From Bifidobacterium sp. ESL0728 (GTDB lineage Bacteria > Actinomycetota > Actinomycetes > Actinomycetales > Bifidobacteriaceae), in NCBI RefSeq assembly GCF_029392015.1, contig NZ_CP113925.1:2526842-2590841 (forward strand): DNA of 64,000 nucleotides, read 5' to 3'. A program made the translations under genes and the position numbers. This document shows, piece after piece, positions 7,396 to 16,332 of the stretch; the stretch's first letter is position 1; every line of letters begins with the position of its first letter. The notes below the pieces were generated by a model that searched no databases, was not told the origin of the DNA, and worked only from the letters and a program-made list of their open reading frames with translations.

Positions 7396-7881
7396 ATGCC
7401 TTTAACATCGTTGCCGTCGTTCCTGGTCGCCGCAAAAGCCGCCACATACGCTGCAGAGAAGCCAGTTACGCTTGAGCCTACATTCTCCGGATCGCACGAA
7501 TTTAGATTCACAAAAGGCAATCTCCATTACCGCGATATCTACTTTGGCAGTTTGCATTTTGCAGGCCAGGAAATCGTAGAGGACGAATCACGCGCAATCT
7601 GGTCAATGGTTTATTTGGGAGGAATACTGCAAAACGGCACAGCACACAACGCTGACAATGAAGACGATAATGCAACGGAAATTTACCGGTTCCTGAAGCT
7701 AGCCCTACGAAAAGCAAGTCCTGATGCGCCTTATCGCGGACCAGCATCATTCGAAGCCGGCGAATACCGCTATACAAACCAATTCACAGGCGACATAACA
7801 AATTTCAATGGCAAGGAAACCATATACGCGGGGCAATTACCCGTCTACCGCTTACATTATTCCGGCGGCTACCTGCAGTAA
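7396..7881 (+). CDS. DUF5680 domain protein
   Basis: A 161-residue protein. Most of it matches my recollection of the DUF5680 pattern: FLVAAKAATYA near the start, SHEFRFTKGNLHYRDIYFGSLHFAGQEIV in the middle, then GEYRYTNQFTGDITNFNGKETIY and a final VYRLHYSGGYL. The function of the domain is unknown; it often occurs with an XRE-type HTH domain, which is absent here. There is no Shine-Dalgarno sequence, and GATAAA lies 9 nt before the ATG, so translation may be leaderless. It is the first gene beyond the attachment site. Confidence 0.75.
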   Translation: MPLTSLPSFLVAAKAATYAAEKPVTLEPTFSGSHEFRFTKGNLHYRDIYFGSLHFAGQEIVEDESRAIWSMVYLGGILQNGTAHNADNEDDNATEIYRFLKLALRKASPDAPYRGPASFEAGEYRYTNQFTGDITNFNGKETIYAGQLPVYRLHYSGGYLQ

Positions 7882-8174
7882 CTATCAAGACAGGCCAATC
7901 ATTATTTCAACGTTGCAGCATCGAGTTTCTTGTATATGCACGACGGCATCAATCCGGCCGCAAGAACGCCTGCGTGCCACAGACCGCGACGATCAGCAAT
8001 CCCTTTGGTTGCGGAATTCCAGAACCCTGCGTCGATGAGCAGAAAGCCCGTAGCCCGGAAGCAGCGAAATTCTGCAGCATCCAGCCGGCGACCCATGACT
8101 CCAAACCACAAACGGAAGCCAAACCCCCGTCCTGGCACAGGGCATCCGGCGCAATGCGCCCGCCGTCGTGCCCT

Positions 8175-8975
8175 TCAGTGCGTGGGCGCGGAGGTGGCGA
8201 TCAGTGTGGCGCCCTGCCGGCCGTCGACATCGTTCAGGGCCAGCAGCGTCACCGTGTACTTCACGCCGTGCAGGTCGCCCGTCCTGCTCTGCCCCACGCT
8301 CATCGACAGGTCCCTGGGCTTGTCGACCCCGTTGCCCAGTTGTATGGGCACCAGATAGGAACCGTCCTGCTGTCTGCTGATGCCGTACCCCACTGAGACC
8401 CTGACATAGTTCTCGTCCAGCTTTGCGCTGCTTTCCCCCATGCGCAACTCGTAGGTCTTGCCGCCCCGCGACTGCGGGGGGTTGTCGGCCTTCAGCCGGA
8501 TGGAGGGACCATCCTGATAGGTCTCGATGAGGAGCGTGACGTCCTGGGCGCCCTCGTCGCCGTCCATGTCCAGCGGGGTCACCGCCACGCCGAGCCGCAC
8601 GTCGCTTCCCGTCTGACCGACCTTCAGATCCATCTTCCTAACGGGGGTGTATGGTCTGGCGGCGAGTCTTAGATGGGCATGCCAGCCGTCATGCTCATGT
8701 TTCAGATAATGGGTTATGGTCAGCTCGCCGACCCGGGTCACCCCTCCCTCCTGCGACGTCCTGACTACGCCTTTGTCAATCCGCGCCTGAGAGATGTTGT
8801 CGGCTTTCTCCCTGATGATGCGGTGTCCTGATATGGCATCCATAATGGGTCCTTTCTCGAGCACGCAGACGGCCCCGGCCATGGCCACGAGCACAAGCAG
8901 CATCACCATGAGCGCAGCACCCAGCCAGTGAGAATGCCGGCGACCGACCTTACCCGCTTTTCTGCTGCGCATCAT
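8175..8975 (-). CDS. Membrane-anchored protein after the calpain-like toxin (putative immunity protein)
   Basis: A 266-residue protein with a basic N-terminus and one hydrophobic segment at about residues 18-38 (WLGAALMVMLLVLVAMAGAVCV), then a ~225-residue domain rich in beta strands with several D/G-rich turns. The topology is probably N-in with an exported C-terminal domain. Its ATG overlaps the stop codon of the calpain-like gene by 4 nt and it is the last gene of the operon. That is the usual place of an immunity gene in LXG toxin loci, and an exported domain would suit protection against a toxin that attacks outside the membrane. The role is inferred from position only; a delivery or anchoring function is possible. 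The 290 bp between it and the DUF5680 gene show no further gene. Confidence 0.7.
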   Translation of the reverse strand: MMRSRKAGKVGRRHSHWLGAALMVMLLVLVAMAGAVCVLEKGPIMDAISGHRIIREKADNISQARIDKGVVRTSQEGGVTRVGELTITHYLKHEHDGWHAHLRLAARPYTPVRKMDLKVGQTGSDVRLGVAVTPLDMDGDEGAQDVTLLIETYQDGPSIRLKADNPPQSRGGKTYELRMGESSAKLDENYVRVSVGYGISRQQDGSYLVPIQLGNGVDKPRDLSMSVGQSRTGDLHGVKYTVTLLALNDVDGRQGATLIATSAPTH

Positions 8976-10351
8976 TGCTGCGACTCCGCATTGAACGCCT
9001 TATCGAAATCGGTCCTGCTGATCCAGAACGGTTCACCGTTGTCCGAAGTCTCATCCCCGTCCTTGTCGAACCAGTAGTTGTAGCCCCAGGGGTTACGCAG
9101 GCAAATCATGTCACCTTTGGTCTCCACGACCTCGTAGGCGTGCTTAGGCTCGATGCCTACCCTGTAGCCGTTGCCCGGCAGCTTGGTCCCGTCAGTAGCG
9201 GAGACCACCAGTTCGTTATCCTTGCTGCCGGTTTGACCGTCTTTCTTGGTGTATGAAGGTTTGCTGTCTGCCACTGATATGGTACCCTTTTTATCCCCTG
9301 TTTTTCCTTCGTCCGTCGTGGGTTTGGACCCCTTGGATTTGAGCGTTTGGGTGCTGATGTCCTTGCTGCCGTCGTTGACGTCCACTTTGAGGGGTTTCTT
9401 GCCGGTGATGGCCTCCCATGCCCAGTTGGGCTGGCCGCCGTTGAGCGCGCCTCGGCCGAATTGCTTCCTGATGGCCGCCTCCCACAGCCCGGCGACGCCG
9501 CCGGCACCGTTGTAGTAGATGTAGTCGACCTCGACCTGCACAGGCGTGCCGTTGTCAAAGAGAGTGACGATGTAGTGTTTCCCGTCCTTGGTCTTTTTGA
9601 TGCCCTTTCTGATGTCGTATCCGGCGTCAGCCATCGCCTTAAGGGTGGAAATCAGCCAGCAATCGCCAATCTGACCTTGATCAAAATCATCGGCAGTCGG
9701 CTGTGGGCCATCTAGAAGATTTAACGGGAGTTCATAGTCTCTGTTTTGGGGGTCGTCCGTACGAACACCTTTTTTGTCCTTGTCGTCGTCCTGCAAAAAC
9801 TGCCACGCGCGATGGTGGTATATCCAGTCTTTGTTACCGTCGGCGCCGACCTTGTCGCCACCGTAGAGAGTGCTGGTGGCCTGGTCGAATTGGCGGAGGC
9901 GGTCAATCTTGTCTTGGAGCCATTGGCCGGTTCTGCGGTCTTGGTCGAGCAGGTCATTGATTGCGGGACCGACCAAGTTGCTCGTGATGGGCGGGAGCAA
10001 ATCACGGACGGCCTCGATGGCCTGGTCGACCTGGTGAAGGCAGCCTAAAGCCTGAGTGACGGCGTCTTCAGCGATGAAGTCGTCGTCGATGTATTGGTCG
10101 AGGAGCGTGGCGAGCGTGCGGTGGTCGTCGAGAACGGCCTGGTTGTAGGCGAGGGCGTCGTTGATTTGCCGGCCGAGGGTGTCAGCCTGTTGCTTGGCTG
10201 CCTGCCACGCCTGGCCCGTGAGCTGGTTCTCTCCATTGAGACCGTCGCAGGCGCTGGAGATCTGGCGGAGCTGCTGGTTCTGGGCGTTGATGGTCTTGCA
10301 GGAATCGTCTATAGCCCGGTGCAGCGCCCCCTTGTCGACAATCAGGCCCAT
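8972..10351 (-). CDS. LXG-type protein with calpain-like cysteine protease domain (putative T7SS toxin)
   Basis: A 459-residue protein. Residues 1-160 are helical and carry the LXG-like phrase NQLTGQAWQAAKQQ with Leu44-Thr-Gly46, as in the N-terminal targeting domain of type VII secretion toxins. Residues ~200-459 are a calpain-family (C2) protease: GQIGDCWLISTL with catalytic Cys231, KHAYEVV with His404, and RNPWGYNYW with Asn420, so the triad is complete. No signal peptide is present, as expected for T7SS cargo. The two genes before it encode small helical proteins and the gene after it a membrane protein, all overlapping. A secreted protease toxin acting on neighbouring cells is the best reading. 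An intracellular role cannot be excluded, since no secretion machinery lies in the window. Confidence 0.85.
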   Translation of the reverse strand: MGLIVDKGALHRAIDDSCKTINAQNQQLRQISSACDGLNGENQLTGQAWQAAKQQADTLGRQINDALAYNQAVLDDHRTLATLLDQYIDDDFIAEDAVTQALGCLHQVDQAIEAVRDLLPPITSNLVGPAINDLLDQDRRTGQWLQDKIDRLRQFDQATSTLYGGDKVGADGNKDWIYHHRAWQFLQDDDKDKKGVRTDDPQNRDYELPLNLLDGPQPTADDFDQGQIGDCWLISTLKAMADAGYDIRKGIKKTKDGKHYIVTLFDNGTPVQVEVDYIYYNGAGGVAGLWEAAIRKQFGRGALNGGQPNWAWEAITGKKPLKVDVNDGSKDISTQTLKSKGSKPTTDEGKTGDKKGTISVADSKPSYTKKDGQTGSKDNELVVSATDGTKLPGNGYRVGIEPKHAYEVVETKGDMICLRNPWGYNYWFDKDGDETSDNGEPFWISRTDFDKAFNAESQQ

Positions 10352-10728
10352 GGTTGCTCCTCCCCTGTCTCCGTCGTGCCGTGGCGGCGTGCGATAAGAA
10401 TTCGTCGTTGGTCTTGCAATTCCTCATCACGTGTGCGGATACGGCGGCTTTCCGCGTCGTGGTCGTCGGTCTCCTGCTCGATGCGATTCATAAGGACACC
10501 CGCGGAAGCGCGGAACTCGTCCTCGATTGCGCCGAACCGGACGTACGCCTGGTTGCCGCGCAGCCCCTCGGACAGACCCATCCATATATCATGGTGGCGA
10601 TTGCAGACCGACTGCATCTCGCCCCAATCTTTATCACAGGCCCGGCGTTCGCGGTGCAAATCATCCAGTCTCTTGCCGTCCGCTTCCAGCTGTCGGCCTA
10701 TCTCGTCGGCGGGTCCTTTCTTGTTCAT
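10342..10728 (-). CDS. Small helical partner of the LXG protein (DUF3958/Lap2-like)
   Basis: A 128-residue, highly charged, fully helical protein (KRLDDLHRERRACDKDWGEMQ...RIEQETDDHDAESRRIRTRDEELQDQRRILI) with a predicted coiled coil in the last third. It overlaps both the gene before it and the LXG gene after it. In Firmicutes LXG loci two small helical proteins encoded just upstream bind the LXG domain and are needed for export; position, size and composition fit that role. The family match is by form, not by a diagnostic motif. Confidence 0.65.
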   Translation of the reverse strand: MNKKGPADEIGRQLEADGKRLDDLHRERRACDKDWGEMQSVCNRHHDIWMGLSEGLRGNQAYVRFGAIEDEFRASAGVLMNRIEQETDDHDAESRRIRTRDEELQDQRRILIARRHGTTETGEEQPWA

Positions 10729-11000
10729 TGAATACCTTCGAGCGCTGCAGCCGACGCCTGATCGGCCTGGTTCAATCCCTCATTCGTGTCGACGGCTCCC
10801 GATGCCAACGACCTTGCTGCACCCGCCAAGATGCCTCCGATACTGGCGACGCCCGTGCACGCGTCCGCCGCCAGGGCCATGGCCCGGATGTTCGTGGCGC
10901 CGGCAGTGAAGCCGCAGCCGGCCCCATCGCCAGCGGCGGCACGGCCCAGCGCATCGGCATGCTGTTGTGCCACGTCCTCGATGCTCCGTATCTCACCCAT
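10725..11000 (-). CDS. WXG100/DUF3130-like small protein (Lap1-like)
   Basis: A 91-residue protein when read from the second ATG; an earlier in-frame ATG at 11018 would give 97. It is rich in Ala and Gly, helical, and has a Gly-rich break in the middle (TGVASIGGILAGAARSLAS), as in WXG100-like proteins; the WXG motif itself is missing. The second ATG is preferred because a TAGAAT box lies 8 nt before it and no ribosome binding site precedes either start. First gene of the overlapping toxin operon, with a likely role as secretion partner of the LXG protein. Confidence 0.6.
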   Translation of the reverse strand: MGEIRSIEDVAQQHADALGRAAAGDGAGCGFTAGATNIRAMALAADACTGVASIGGILAGAARSLASGAVDTNEGLNQADQASAAALEGIQ

Positions 11001-11008
11001 AAGAACAG

Positions 11009-11038
11009 ATTCTATCATGAAATGTTAAAATCAATCAA
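11009..11038 (-). promoter_or_regulatory. Promoter of the LXG-calpain operon
   Basis: Read on the minus strand, TTGATT (11033-11038) is followed after 18 bp by TAGAAT (11009-11014), then 8 nt later by the ATG at 11000. This suggests a leaderless transcript for the whole four-gene operon. Confidence 0.5.
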
Positions 11039-11209
11039 TACAGGAACGATGATGGACGTTGCCGCCCGTCGCAGCGATGAGACTGGTCAAGAACCTTACT
11101 CTGCAATAAAGCCTTTACCGGCAACGGCGGCAATCGGCAAGACCTCTATAACATCCCATTACCGGCGATCCATCCCCGGCACCAGTAACAGGCGCCCCGG
11201 CCGAGGCAT

Positions 11210-11782
11210 TTACTTCCGTTCGGGGAAGGTGCGAATCTTTGGGGGCTGATAAGTCGCGGCCCAACGCACAATTTCGTCGTAGGAATCGGCGAAAAGGAGC
11301 TTCGCACGGTCCGGGGCGGTAAGGAAGCCGGCGTCGGTCATGGCATCGAACATCTGGGCCATCGGCTGCCAATAGCCGTCGAAATCAAAGAAAACGCAAG
11401 GCTTGTTATTGAGGCCGATTCGCGCCCACGAAAATGCTTCCGCAATCTCCTCCAACGTGCCGGGGCCGCCGGGGAATGCGATAAGCACGTCGCCAAGCTC
11501 CATCATCCGGCGCTTGCGCTCGTCCATATCGTCGACGACCTCCATAGTCGTCAGTCCTTCAGCCGCAGCGTTGCGGTCGATGAGCATCTGCGGCATGATG
11601 CCGTGCACCTTGCCGCCGCCGTCAAGCACCGCCTGCGCCACGACGCCCATCAGCCCGACGCCGCCACCGCCGTAGACCAGCTCGTCGCCGCTCTTGGCAA
11701 TCCACTCCCCGAGCCTCTTCGCCGCCTCCGCATATTTCGGGTCATCCCCACTTGCCGCACCGCAATACACCGTAATCTTCAT
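11210..11782 (-). CDS. LOG family protein (TIGR00730; nucleotide 5'-monophosphate phosphoribohydrolase)
   Basis: A 190-residue Rossmann-fold protein with the family signature PGGPGTLEE and the N-terminal ITVYCGAASG and YGGGGVGLMG loops. Proteins of this family, once mislabelled lysine decarboxylases, release the base from cytokinin-type or purine nucleoside 5'-monophosphates. Length is typical. It stands alone, with 190 bp to the toxin operon and a long gap on the other side. The Arg of DERKRRM matches the conserved active-site region. Confidence 0.9.
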   Translation of the reverse strand: MKITVYCGAASGDDPKYAEAAKRLGEWIAKSGDELVYGGGGVGLMGVVAQAVLDGGGKVHGIMPQMLIDRNAAAEGLTTMEVVDDMDERKRRMMELGDVLIAFPGGPGTLEEIAEAFSWARIGLNNKPCVFFDFDGYWQPMAQMFDAMTDAGFLTAPDRAKLLFADSYDEIVRWAATYQPPKIRTFPERK

Positions 11783-12257
11783 GCCGTTCTCCTTATTGCT
11801 TGCTCACTTACATATACCGTTGAACTTAAATCCCACTATATCGGCATATCGCTAATTGCAGCCCTCGCATTTTTCTGAAACCGGACAATACTCGTTTGCT
11901 TAGAGCGTTCCCAACTAAAGGCCGAAAACCTTCAGGATCTTCAATATCGTATAGTTCTTGCCAATATCAAAACCGCAAACCCTCACCTTGACCAGTCGGG
12001 ACGAATAATTACGAAAGCGCTATTCTTATTACAACTCTTTATATAAATATATAAATAGACATTATTGCTTTATCTATTTATTTATCAATCTGTCTCAAAA
12101 CCGCCTTAAAAATCGTCCACATTACGAAACGAAGCTGAGAAACCCTACTGCCGTCACGCATACTGCGAATACACGGCAATGCCGCATGATGTTGTCCACA
12201 AGATTGTTGCGGCACTCGCCGCGATACCCACAAGGGACAAACTAGAAGGGAAACATC
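11783..12257. other. Gene-free AT-rich region between divergent genes
   Basis: This 475-bp gap should carry the promoters of the LOG gene (minus) and the first reductase gene (plus). It contains a very AT-rich stretch (about 12030-12085) with TATATAAATATATAAATA. The reductase gene has AGAAGGGAAA before its ATG. The words CCACAAGATTG (near 12198) recur before the second reductase gene (near 13631) and may be a shared regulatory site. I see no further gene. Confidence 0.4.
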
Positions 12258-13262
12258 ATGAGATACGGCATCATCGGCGCAGGAGCCATGGGATTCAGAT
12301 ATGGCGTGCTGCTGCAGGAATTGGCACACCAGCCGGTGGACTACATTGAGATTTGGGAGCCGAATCTCAAGAAGGTCAAGGAGCAGGGCGGCGTCTACGT
12401 CTCCCGCGACCACGAAGGCCGTCATCTCGTCAAGGCCAACATTTACTCGCCGGAAGAGTACGCAGCCAAGGGCGGCGATCCCGACCTGTGGATCATCATG
12501 GTCAAGCAAATGGACCTGCAGAACTACCTCACCCGTTGCGCGGACGCAGGTCTCTTCAAGGACCACCAGGTCGTCTTCAGCGCGATGAATGGCTGGGGCC
12601 ACTTCGAAAAAATCCTCAACTATTTCCCGAAAGACCGCATTTATGGCGGCACCGCGATGGTCGCGAGCGCCTTCAACGGCCCGGGCGACGTCGACTTCAT
12701 CGGCAAGCCGGGCGCCGGCACGATGCACATCTGCGCGATGACCGAGGAAGTCACGCCGGTCGAGAAGGAATTCGTCGCCGACCTTGACAAAACCGGCTTC
12801 AACCCGCAGGTCACGCAGAACTTCCGCGGCACCTGCATGGCCAAGGTCATTTTCAACTCGGTCATCAATTCTCTGTGCACGATGTATCAGATCACGATGG
12901 GCCAGTTCGTTTCGTACCCCGGCTACAAGGACATGGCCACGCAGCTGATCAACGAGGCCTACGACGCGCTCGAACGTTCCGGCTTCCAGCCCATCCAGTC
13001 GCGCGCCAAGGCCATCGAGGAAATCGATTATGTCAGCCGCGTCTCCAACCCGCTGCACTATCCGTCGATGTACCAGGACATGTCGAAAGGCCGCAAGACC
13101 GAAGTCGATTACATCAATGGCTACATCGCCAAAGTCGGCCGCGAAAACGACTGCCCCTGCCGCGTGCAGGAATTCCTGACCCACGGCGTCCACGTCGCCG
13201 AGCTCGCCTTCCAGGTCCACAAGAAGGAAGCCGAGGAAAAAGCTGCCGCAGCCGCTAAGTAG
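12258..13262 (+). CDS. Ketopantoate reductase (PanE/ApbA) family protein, copy 1
   Basis: A 334-residue NAD(P)-dependent dehydrogenase of the 6-phosphogluconate dehydrogenase-like superfamily. The N-terminus MRYGIIGAGAMGFRYG is a classic GxGxxG Rossmann loop, and FSAMNGWGHFEKI and FRGTCMAKVIFNSVINSLC fit the PanE substrate region with its conserved Lys and Asn. The highly charged Ala/Lys-rich tail (KEAEEKAAAAAK) is unusual. PanE reduces 2-dehydropantoate in coenzyme A synthesis; related enzymes reduce branched-chain and aromatic 2-keto acids to D-hydroxy acids. With a second copy and an aminotransferase next door, the second activity is attractive but unproven. Confidence 0.85.
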   Translation: MRYGIIGAGAMGFRYGVLLQELAHQPVDYIEIWEPNLKKVKEQGGVYVSRDHEGRHLVKANIYSPEEYAAKGGDPDLWIIMVKQMDLQNYLTRCADAGLFKDHQVVFSAMNGWGHFEKILNYFPKDRIYGGTAMVASAFNGPGDVDFIGKPGAGTMHICAMTEEVTPVEKEFVADLDKTGFNPQVTQNFRGTCMAKVIFNSVINSLCTMYQITMGQFVSYPGYKDMATQLINEAYDALERSGFQPIQSRAKAIEEIDYVSRVSNPLHYPSMYQDMSKGRKTEVDYINGYIAKVGRENDCPCRVQEFLTHGVHVAELAFQVHKKEAEEKAAAAAK

Positions 13263-13303
13263 CGTAACCTGTTTCGATAGTCAGTAATTAGTCTATTGAA
13301 GAT

Positions 13304-13343
13304 TTTGGCTGGGACTTTCAGTACATTGAAAGCCCCAGCCAAA
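13304..13343. terminator. Hairpin terminator after reductase copy 1
   Basis: TTTGGCTGGGACTTTCA and its complement (13327-13343) pair over 17 bp with one mismatch and a 6-nt loop. The stem begins about 40 nt after the stop codon. The remaining gap to the second copy (to 13706) has no gene. Confidence 0.75.
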
Positions 13344-13706
13344 TCATTAAAATGCCACTTTTTACATACTTGTTTTGTACTTATTACGTAAGAAGCAGCA
13401 TTTACCGTATCTAAATATCACGCATTACACAAGACGCGCCTATAGCCACATAATCGGCGACATTTTAGACCCCTCCGCACGCACATTTCATATCACCGCA
13501 TCCCCATCTGTCCATAACCGCCCCATTTTTGTCTCAAAAACCGTTAGATTTTTGTCCGCCATTTGACCATTTACCACGTAGTCCAAGTTTTCTCGCTTAA
13601 ATCTGAATCATCAGGGGAATCGCTTTTGTATCCACAAGATTGAGCGACGCATCCTTGTACCCAAAAGGCGTAGAGACAACTGAATTCCAAGACGGAAAGA
13701 ACGATT

Positions 13707-14708
13707 ATGAAATACGGGATTATTGGCGCAGGATCTATGGGCTTCAGATTTGGAGTGCTGTTCCACAATCTGGTAGGCCGCGACGTCGATTACATCGATA
13801 TCTGGGAGCCGAACCTAAAGGCAATCAAAGAGCAGGGCGGCGTCTACGTTTCCCGCGATTACGAAAACCGTCATCTGGAAAAAGTCAACGTCTATACGCC
13901 AGAAGAATACGCGGCCAAGGGCGGCGATCCAGACATGTGGATCATCATGGTTAAGCAGATGCAGCTGCAGGACTACCTCACTCGTTGCGCCGACGCCGGA
14001 CTTTTCAAAGACCACCAGGTCGTCTTCAGCGCGATGAACGGCTGGGGCCACTTCGAAAAGATCCTCAAGTACTTCCCCAAAGACCGCGTCTATGGCGGCA
14101 CCGCAATGCTCGGAAGTTCCTTCCTCGGACCCGGCGAAGTCGATTTCCAAGGCAAGCTTGGCGGCGGAAGCATGCATATCTGCTCGATGAGCGGCGAAGT
14201 GACACCGGAGGAGCAAGAGCTGGTCGATGACTTCGAAAAGGCACATTTCAACCCAATAATTTCGCACGACCTGCAAGGCACCTGCCTGGCGAAGATTATT
14301 TTCAATTCCGTGGTCAACTCGCTGTGCACGATGTATCAGATCCGCATGGGCCAGTTCATTTCTTACCCGGGCGCGATGGACATGACCACGCAGCTGGTCA
14401 ACGAGGCTTACGACGCGCTGGAACGCGGCGGAATCCAGCCGATTCAGACCCGCGCCGAGGCCATCCACGAAGTCGAGAACTCCAGCAAAGTCGTGATGCC
14501 GCTGCACTATCCGTCGATGTATCAGGACATGGTCGCCGGCCGCAAGACCGAGGTCGACTACATCAACGGTTACATCGCTCGCGTCGGGCGCGAGAACGAC
14601 TGCCCGTGCCGTGTGCACGAGTTCGTGACCAACGGCGTCCATGTCGCCGAGCTCGCCTTCAAGATTCACCAGAAGGAAGCCGCTGAAAAGGCTGCCGCTG
14701 GCAAGTAA
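13707..14708 (+). CDS. Ketopantoate reductase (PanE/ApbA) family protein, copy 2
   Basis: A 333-residue tandem paralogue of the preceding gene. The two proteins are alike over their whole length, including KYGIIGAGSMGFRFG, VVFSAMNGWGHFEKIL, the NSLCTMYQI segment and the DCPCRV motif near the C-terminus, and differ mainly at scattered surface-type positions. This one ends HQKEAAEKAAAGK. A duplication followed by divergence is clear. Each copy has its own upstream region and a hairpin after it, so they can be regulated separately. Different substrate or cofactor preference is the likely reason both are kept. Confidence 0.85.
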   Translation: MKYGIIGAGSMGFRFGVLFHNLVGRDVDYIDIWEPNLKAIKEQGGVYVSRDYENRHLEKVNVYTPEEYAAKGGDPDMWIIMVKQMQLQDYLTRCADAGLFKDHQVVFSAMNGWGHFEKILKYFPKDRVYGGTAMLGSSFLGPGEVDFQGKLGGGSMHICSMSGEVTPEEQELVDDFEKAHFNPIISHDLQGTCLAKIIFNSVVNSLCTMYQIRMGQFISYPGAMDMTTQLVNEAYDALERGGIQPIQTRAEAIHEVENSSKVVMPLHYPSMYQDMVAGRKTEVDYINGYIARVGRENDCPCRVHEFVTNGVHVAELAFKIHQKEAAEKAAAGK

Positions 14709-14807
14709 ATCAAGAAACTACTGTCTTCCTTTGTTTGCTTGATTTCGAAGCTTTTAACAGCTAAGCAAACCGAAGAAACCGAGATAACAACTCGTACGTT
14801 TCAATAT

Positions 14808-14844
14808 AAAAACCGCTACCAAGCATATACCTGGTAGCGGTTTT
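14808..14844. terminator. Bidirectional terminator between convergent genes
   Basis: AAAACCGCTACCA / TGGTAGCGGTTTT form a perfect 13-bp stem (an extra A starts the left arm) with a 10-nt loop. A and T runs on the two sides suit termination of both the reductase gene and the convergent aminotransferase gene. Confidence 0.85.
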
Positions 14845-14887
14845 CTAATATCCAAACGAACAGATGATCAGTAGCCTTGCGCAGAAA

Positions 14888-16099
14888 TCAGTCCACGAAA
14901 ACGTACTTCGACAGACGCTCCATCGCTTCCTTGACACGGGAAAGCGGGAGGGCGACGTTCATGCGGATCGCGCACGGAGCCTTGAACTGGCGGCCGTCCT
15001 GCACGGCGACGCCGACGTTCCACGCCCGCTTCAGCAGCTCGTCAAGCGTGACGTTGTGCGCGTCGCACCAAGCGCTGCAATCAAGGAAGAGCATGTAGGT
15101 GCCTTGCGGATGGCCGAACGTGACCTCCGGGAAGTGCTCGGCGAAGTAGTCGCAGACGTAATCGACGTTGCCGGTGAGCACCTGCCGCAGTTCGTCGATC
15201 CACTCGTGGCCCTCGGGCTTGTAGGCGCCGATCAACGCGTGCATCGACAGCACGTTCATGGCGTTGTACTCAGGCTTTGCGCCCTTCGACGTGACGCGGT
15301 CGCGCAGGTACTTGTTGTAAATGATATGGTACGAACCCACGAGTCCGGCCAGGTTGAAGGTCTTGCTCGGTGCGTACATCGCGGCGACGCGGTTGCGCGC
15401 ATCCTCGCTCACCGACTGGGTCGGGATGTGCTTGTGGTCGCCAAGGATGATATCGGACCAGATTTCATCGGAAATGACTACGCAATCGTTTTCGCGATAG
15501 ACCTCCATCGCCTTCTCGATCTCCCAGCGCTCCCAAACGCGGCCGCAGGGATTGTGGGGGCTGCAGAAGACGGCGACGTGGATGTTGTTTTCCTTGAGTT
15601 TCTTGTCCATATCGTCGAAGTCCATGCGCCACACGCCGTTTTCGTCGCGCTTGAGCGGCGAGTGGACGATGTGATAGCCGTTGGATTCGATGGCGTTGGT
15701 GAAGCCGACGTAGGTCGGGCTATGAAGCAAAACCGCGTCACCGGGCGCCGCGAACGAAGTGACAGTAGAGATAACCCCGCCCAAAACGCCGTTCTCGTAG
15801 CCGATATCCTCCGGCTTCAGATCGGTGACGCCGTTGCGCGTCTTCTGCCAGTCGATAATCGAATTATAATACTCATCGGTAGGATTGAAATAGCCAAACG
15901 CAGGGTGCTTGGCACGCTCGATAATCGCGTCTTGAATCGTTGGAACGGTGGCGAAATTCATGTCCGCGATCCACATCGGGATGACGTCGAACCCATCTTT
16001 CGGCGGATCGGGCGTGAAACCGGGTTGGAGTCCCAGCCCATCAACTGCAATGGCATCCTTGCCGTGCCGATCCATAATCGACGTGAAATCGTACTTCAT
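14888..16099 (-). CDS. MalY/PatB-type PLP-dependent aminotransferase or C-S beta-lyase
   Basis: A 403-residue fold-type I PLP enzyme. MWIADMNFATVPTI near residue 45, FCSPHNPCGRVW, the Asp of VISDEIWSDI, the PLP-binding Lys in YAPSKTFNLAG, and the C-terminal Arg of CAIRMNVALP are all present. This is the MalY/PatB subgroup, whose members cleave cystathionine or cysteine and can also transaminate. It is convergent with two 2-ketoacid reductase-like genes; if it makes a keto acid, those enzymes could reduce it. Length is normal, and GGAGAA precedes the ATG. Confidence 0.88.
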   Translation of the reverse strand: MKYDFTSIMDRHGKDAIAVDGLGLQPGFTPDPPKDGFDVIPMWIADMNFATVPTIQDAIIERAKHPAFGYFNPTDEYYNSIIDWQKTRNGVTDLKPEDIGYENGVLGGVISTVTSFAAPGDAVLLHSPTYVGFTNAIESNGYHIVHSPLKRDENGVWRMDFDDMDKKLKENNIHVAVFCSPHNPCGRVWERWEIEKAMEVYRENDCVVISDEIWSDIILGDHKHIPTQSVSEDARNRVAAMYAPSKTFNLAGLVGSYHIIYNKYLRDRVTSKGAKPEYNAMNVLSMHALIGAYKPEGHEWIDELRQVLTGNVDYVCDYFAEHFPEVTFGHPQGTYMLFLDCSAWCDAHNVTLDELLKRAWNVGVAVQDGRQFKAPCAIRMNVALPLSRVKEAMERLSKYVFVD

Positions 16100-16332
16100 T
16101 TCTTCTCCTTTATTTATCCGATATATAGCGGCTTTGCGCCCTATCGCTGCACGTTATATGTCGTTGCTTCCGTATCTTTCAACTTTACAACCGAGGATTC
16201 CTAGAAATGCTACGGCCATATTTCAGACAGGACAGTAACAGACCGAAACTTGCGTCGAATCAGCGATGCGATGCTCGCGGCATTCCTTTTATTGCGTTTC
16301 GCAACGAATCAAATGAAGCTGCCGCTATCCTG

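Noticed and set aside
12078..13220. Long minus-strand open frame (380 codons) opposite the first reductase gene
   Set aside because: It is antisense to a clear PanE-family gene; its protein has no recognisable family pattern and comes from codon bias of the true gene. The same holds for the minus-strand frame opposite copy 2 (13815-14669).
14864..16204. Plus-strand open frame of 446 codons opposite the aminotransferase gene
   Set aside because: The minus-strand protein has all PLP-enzyme motifs; the plus-strand one has none and is a shadow.
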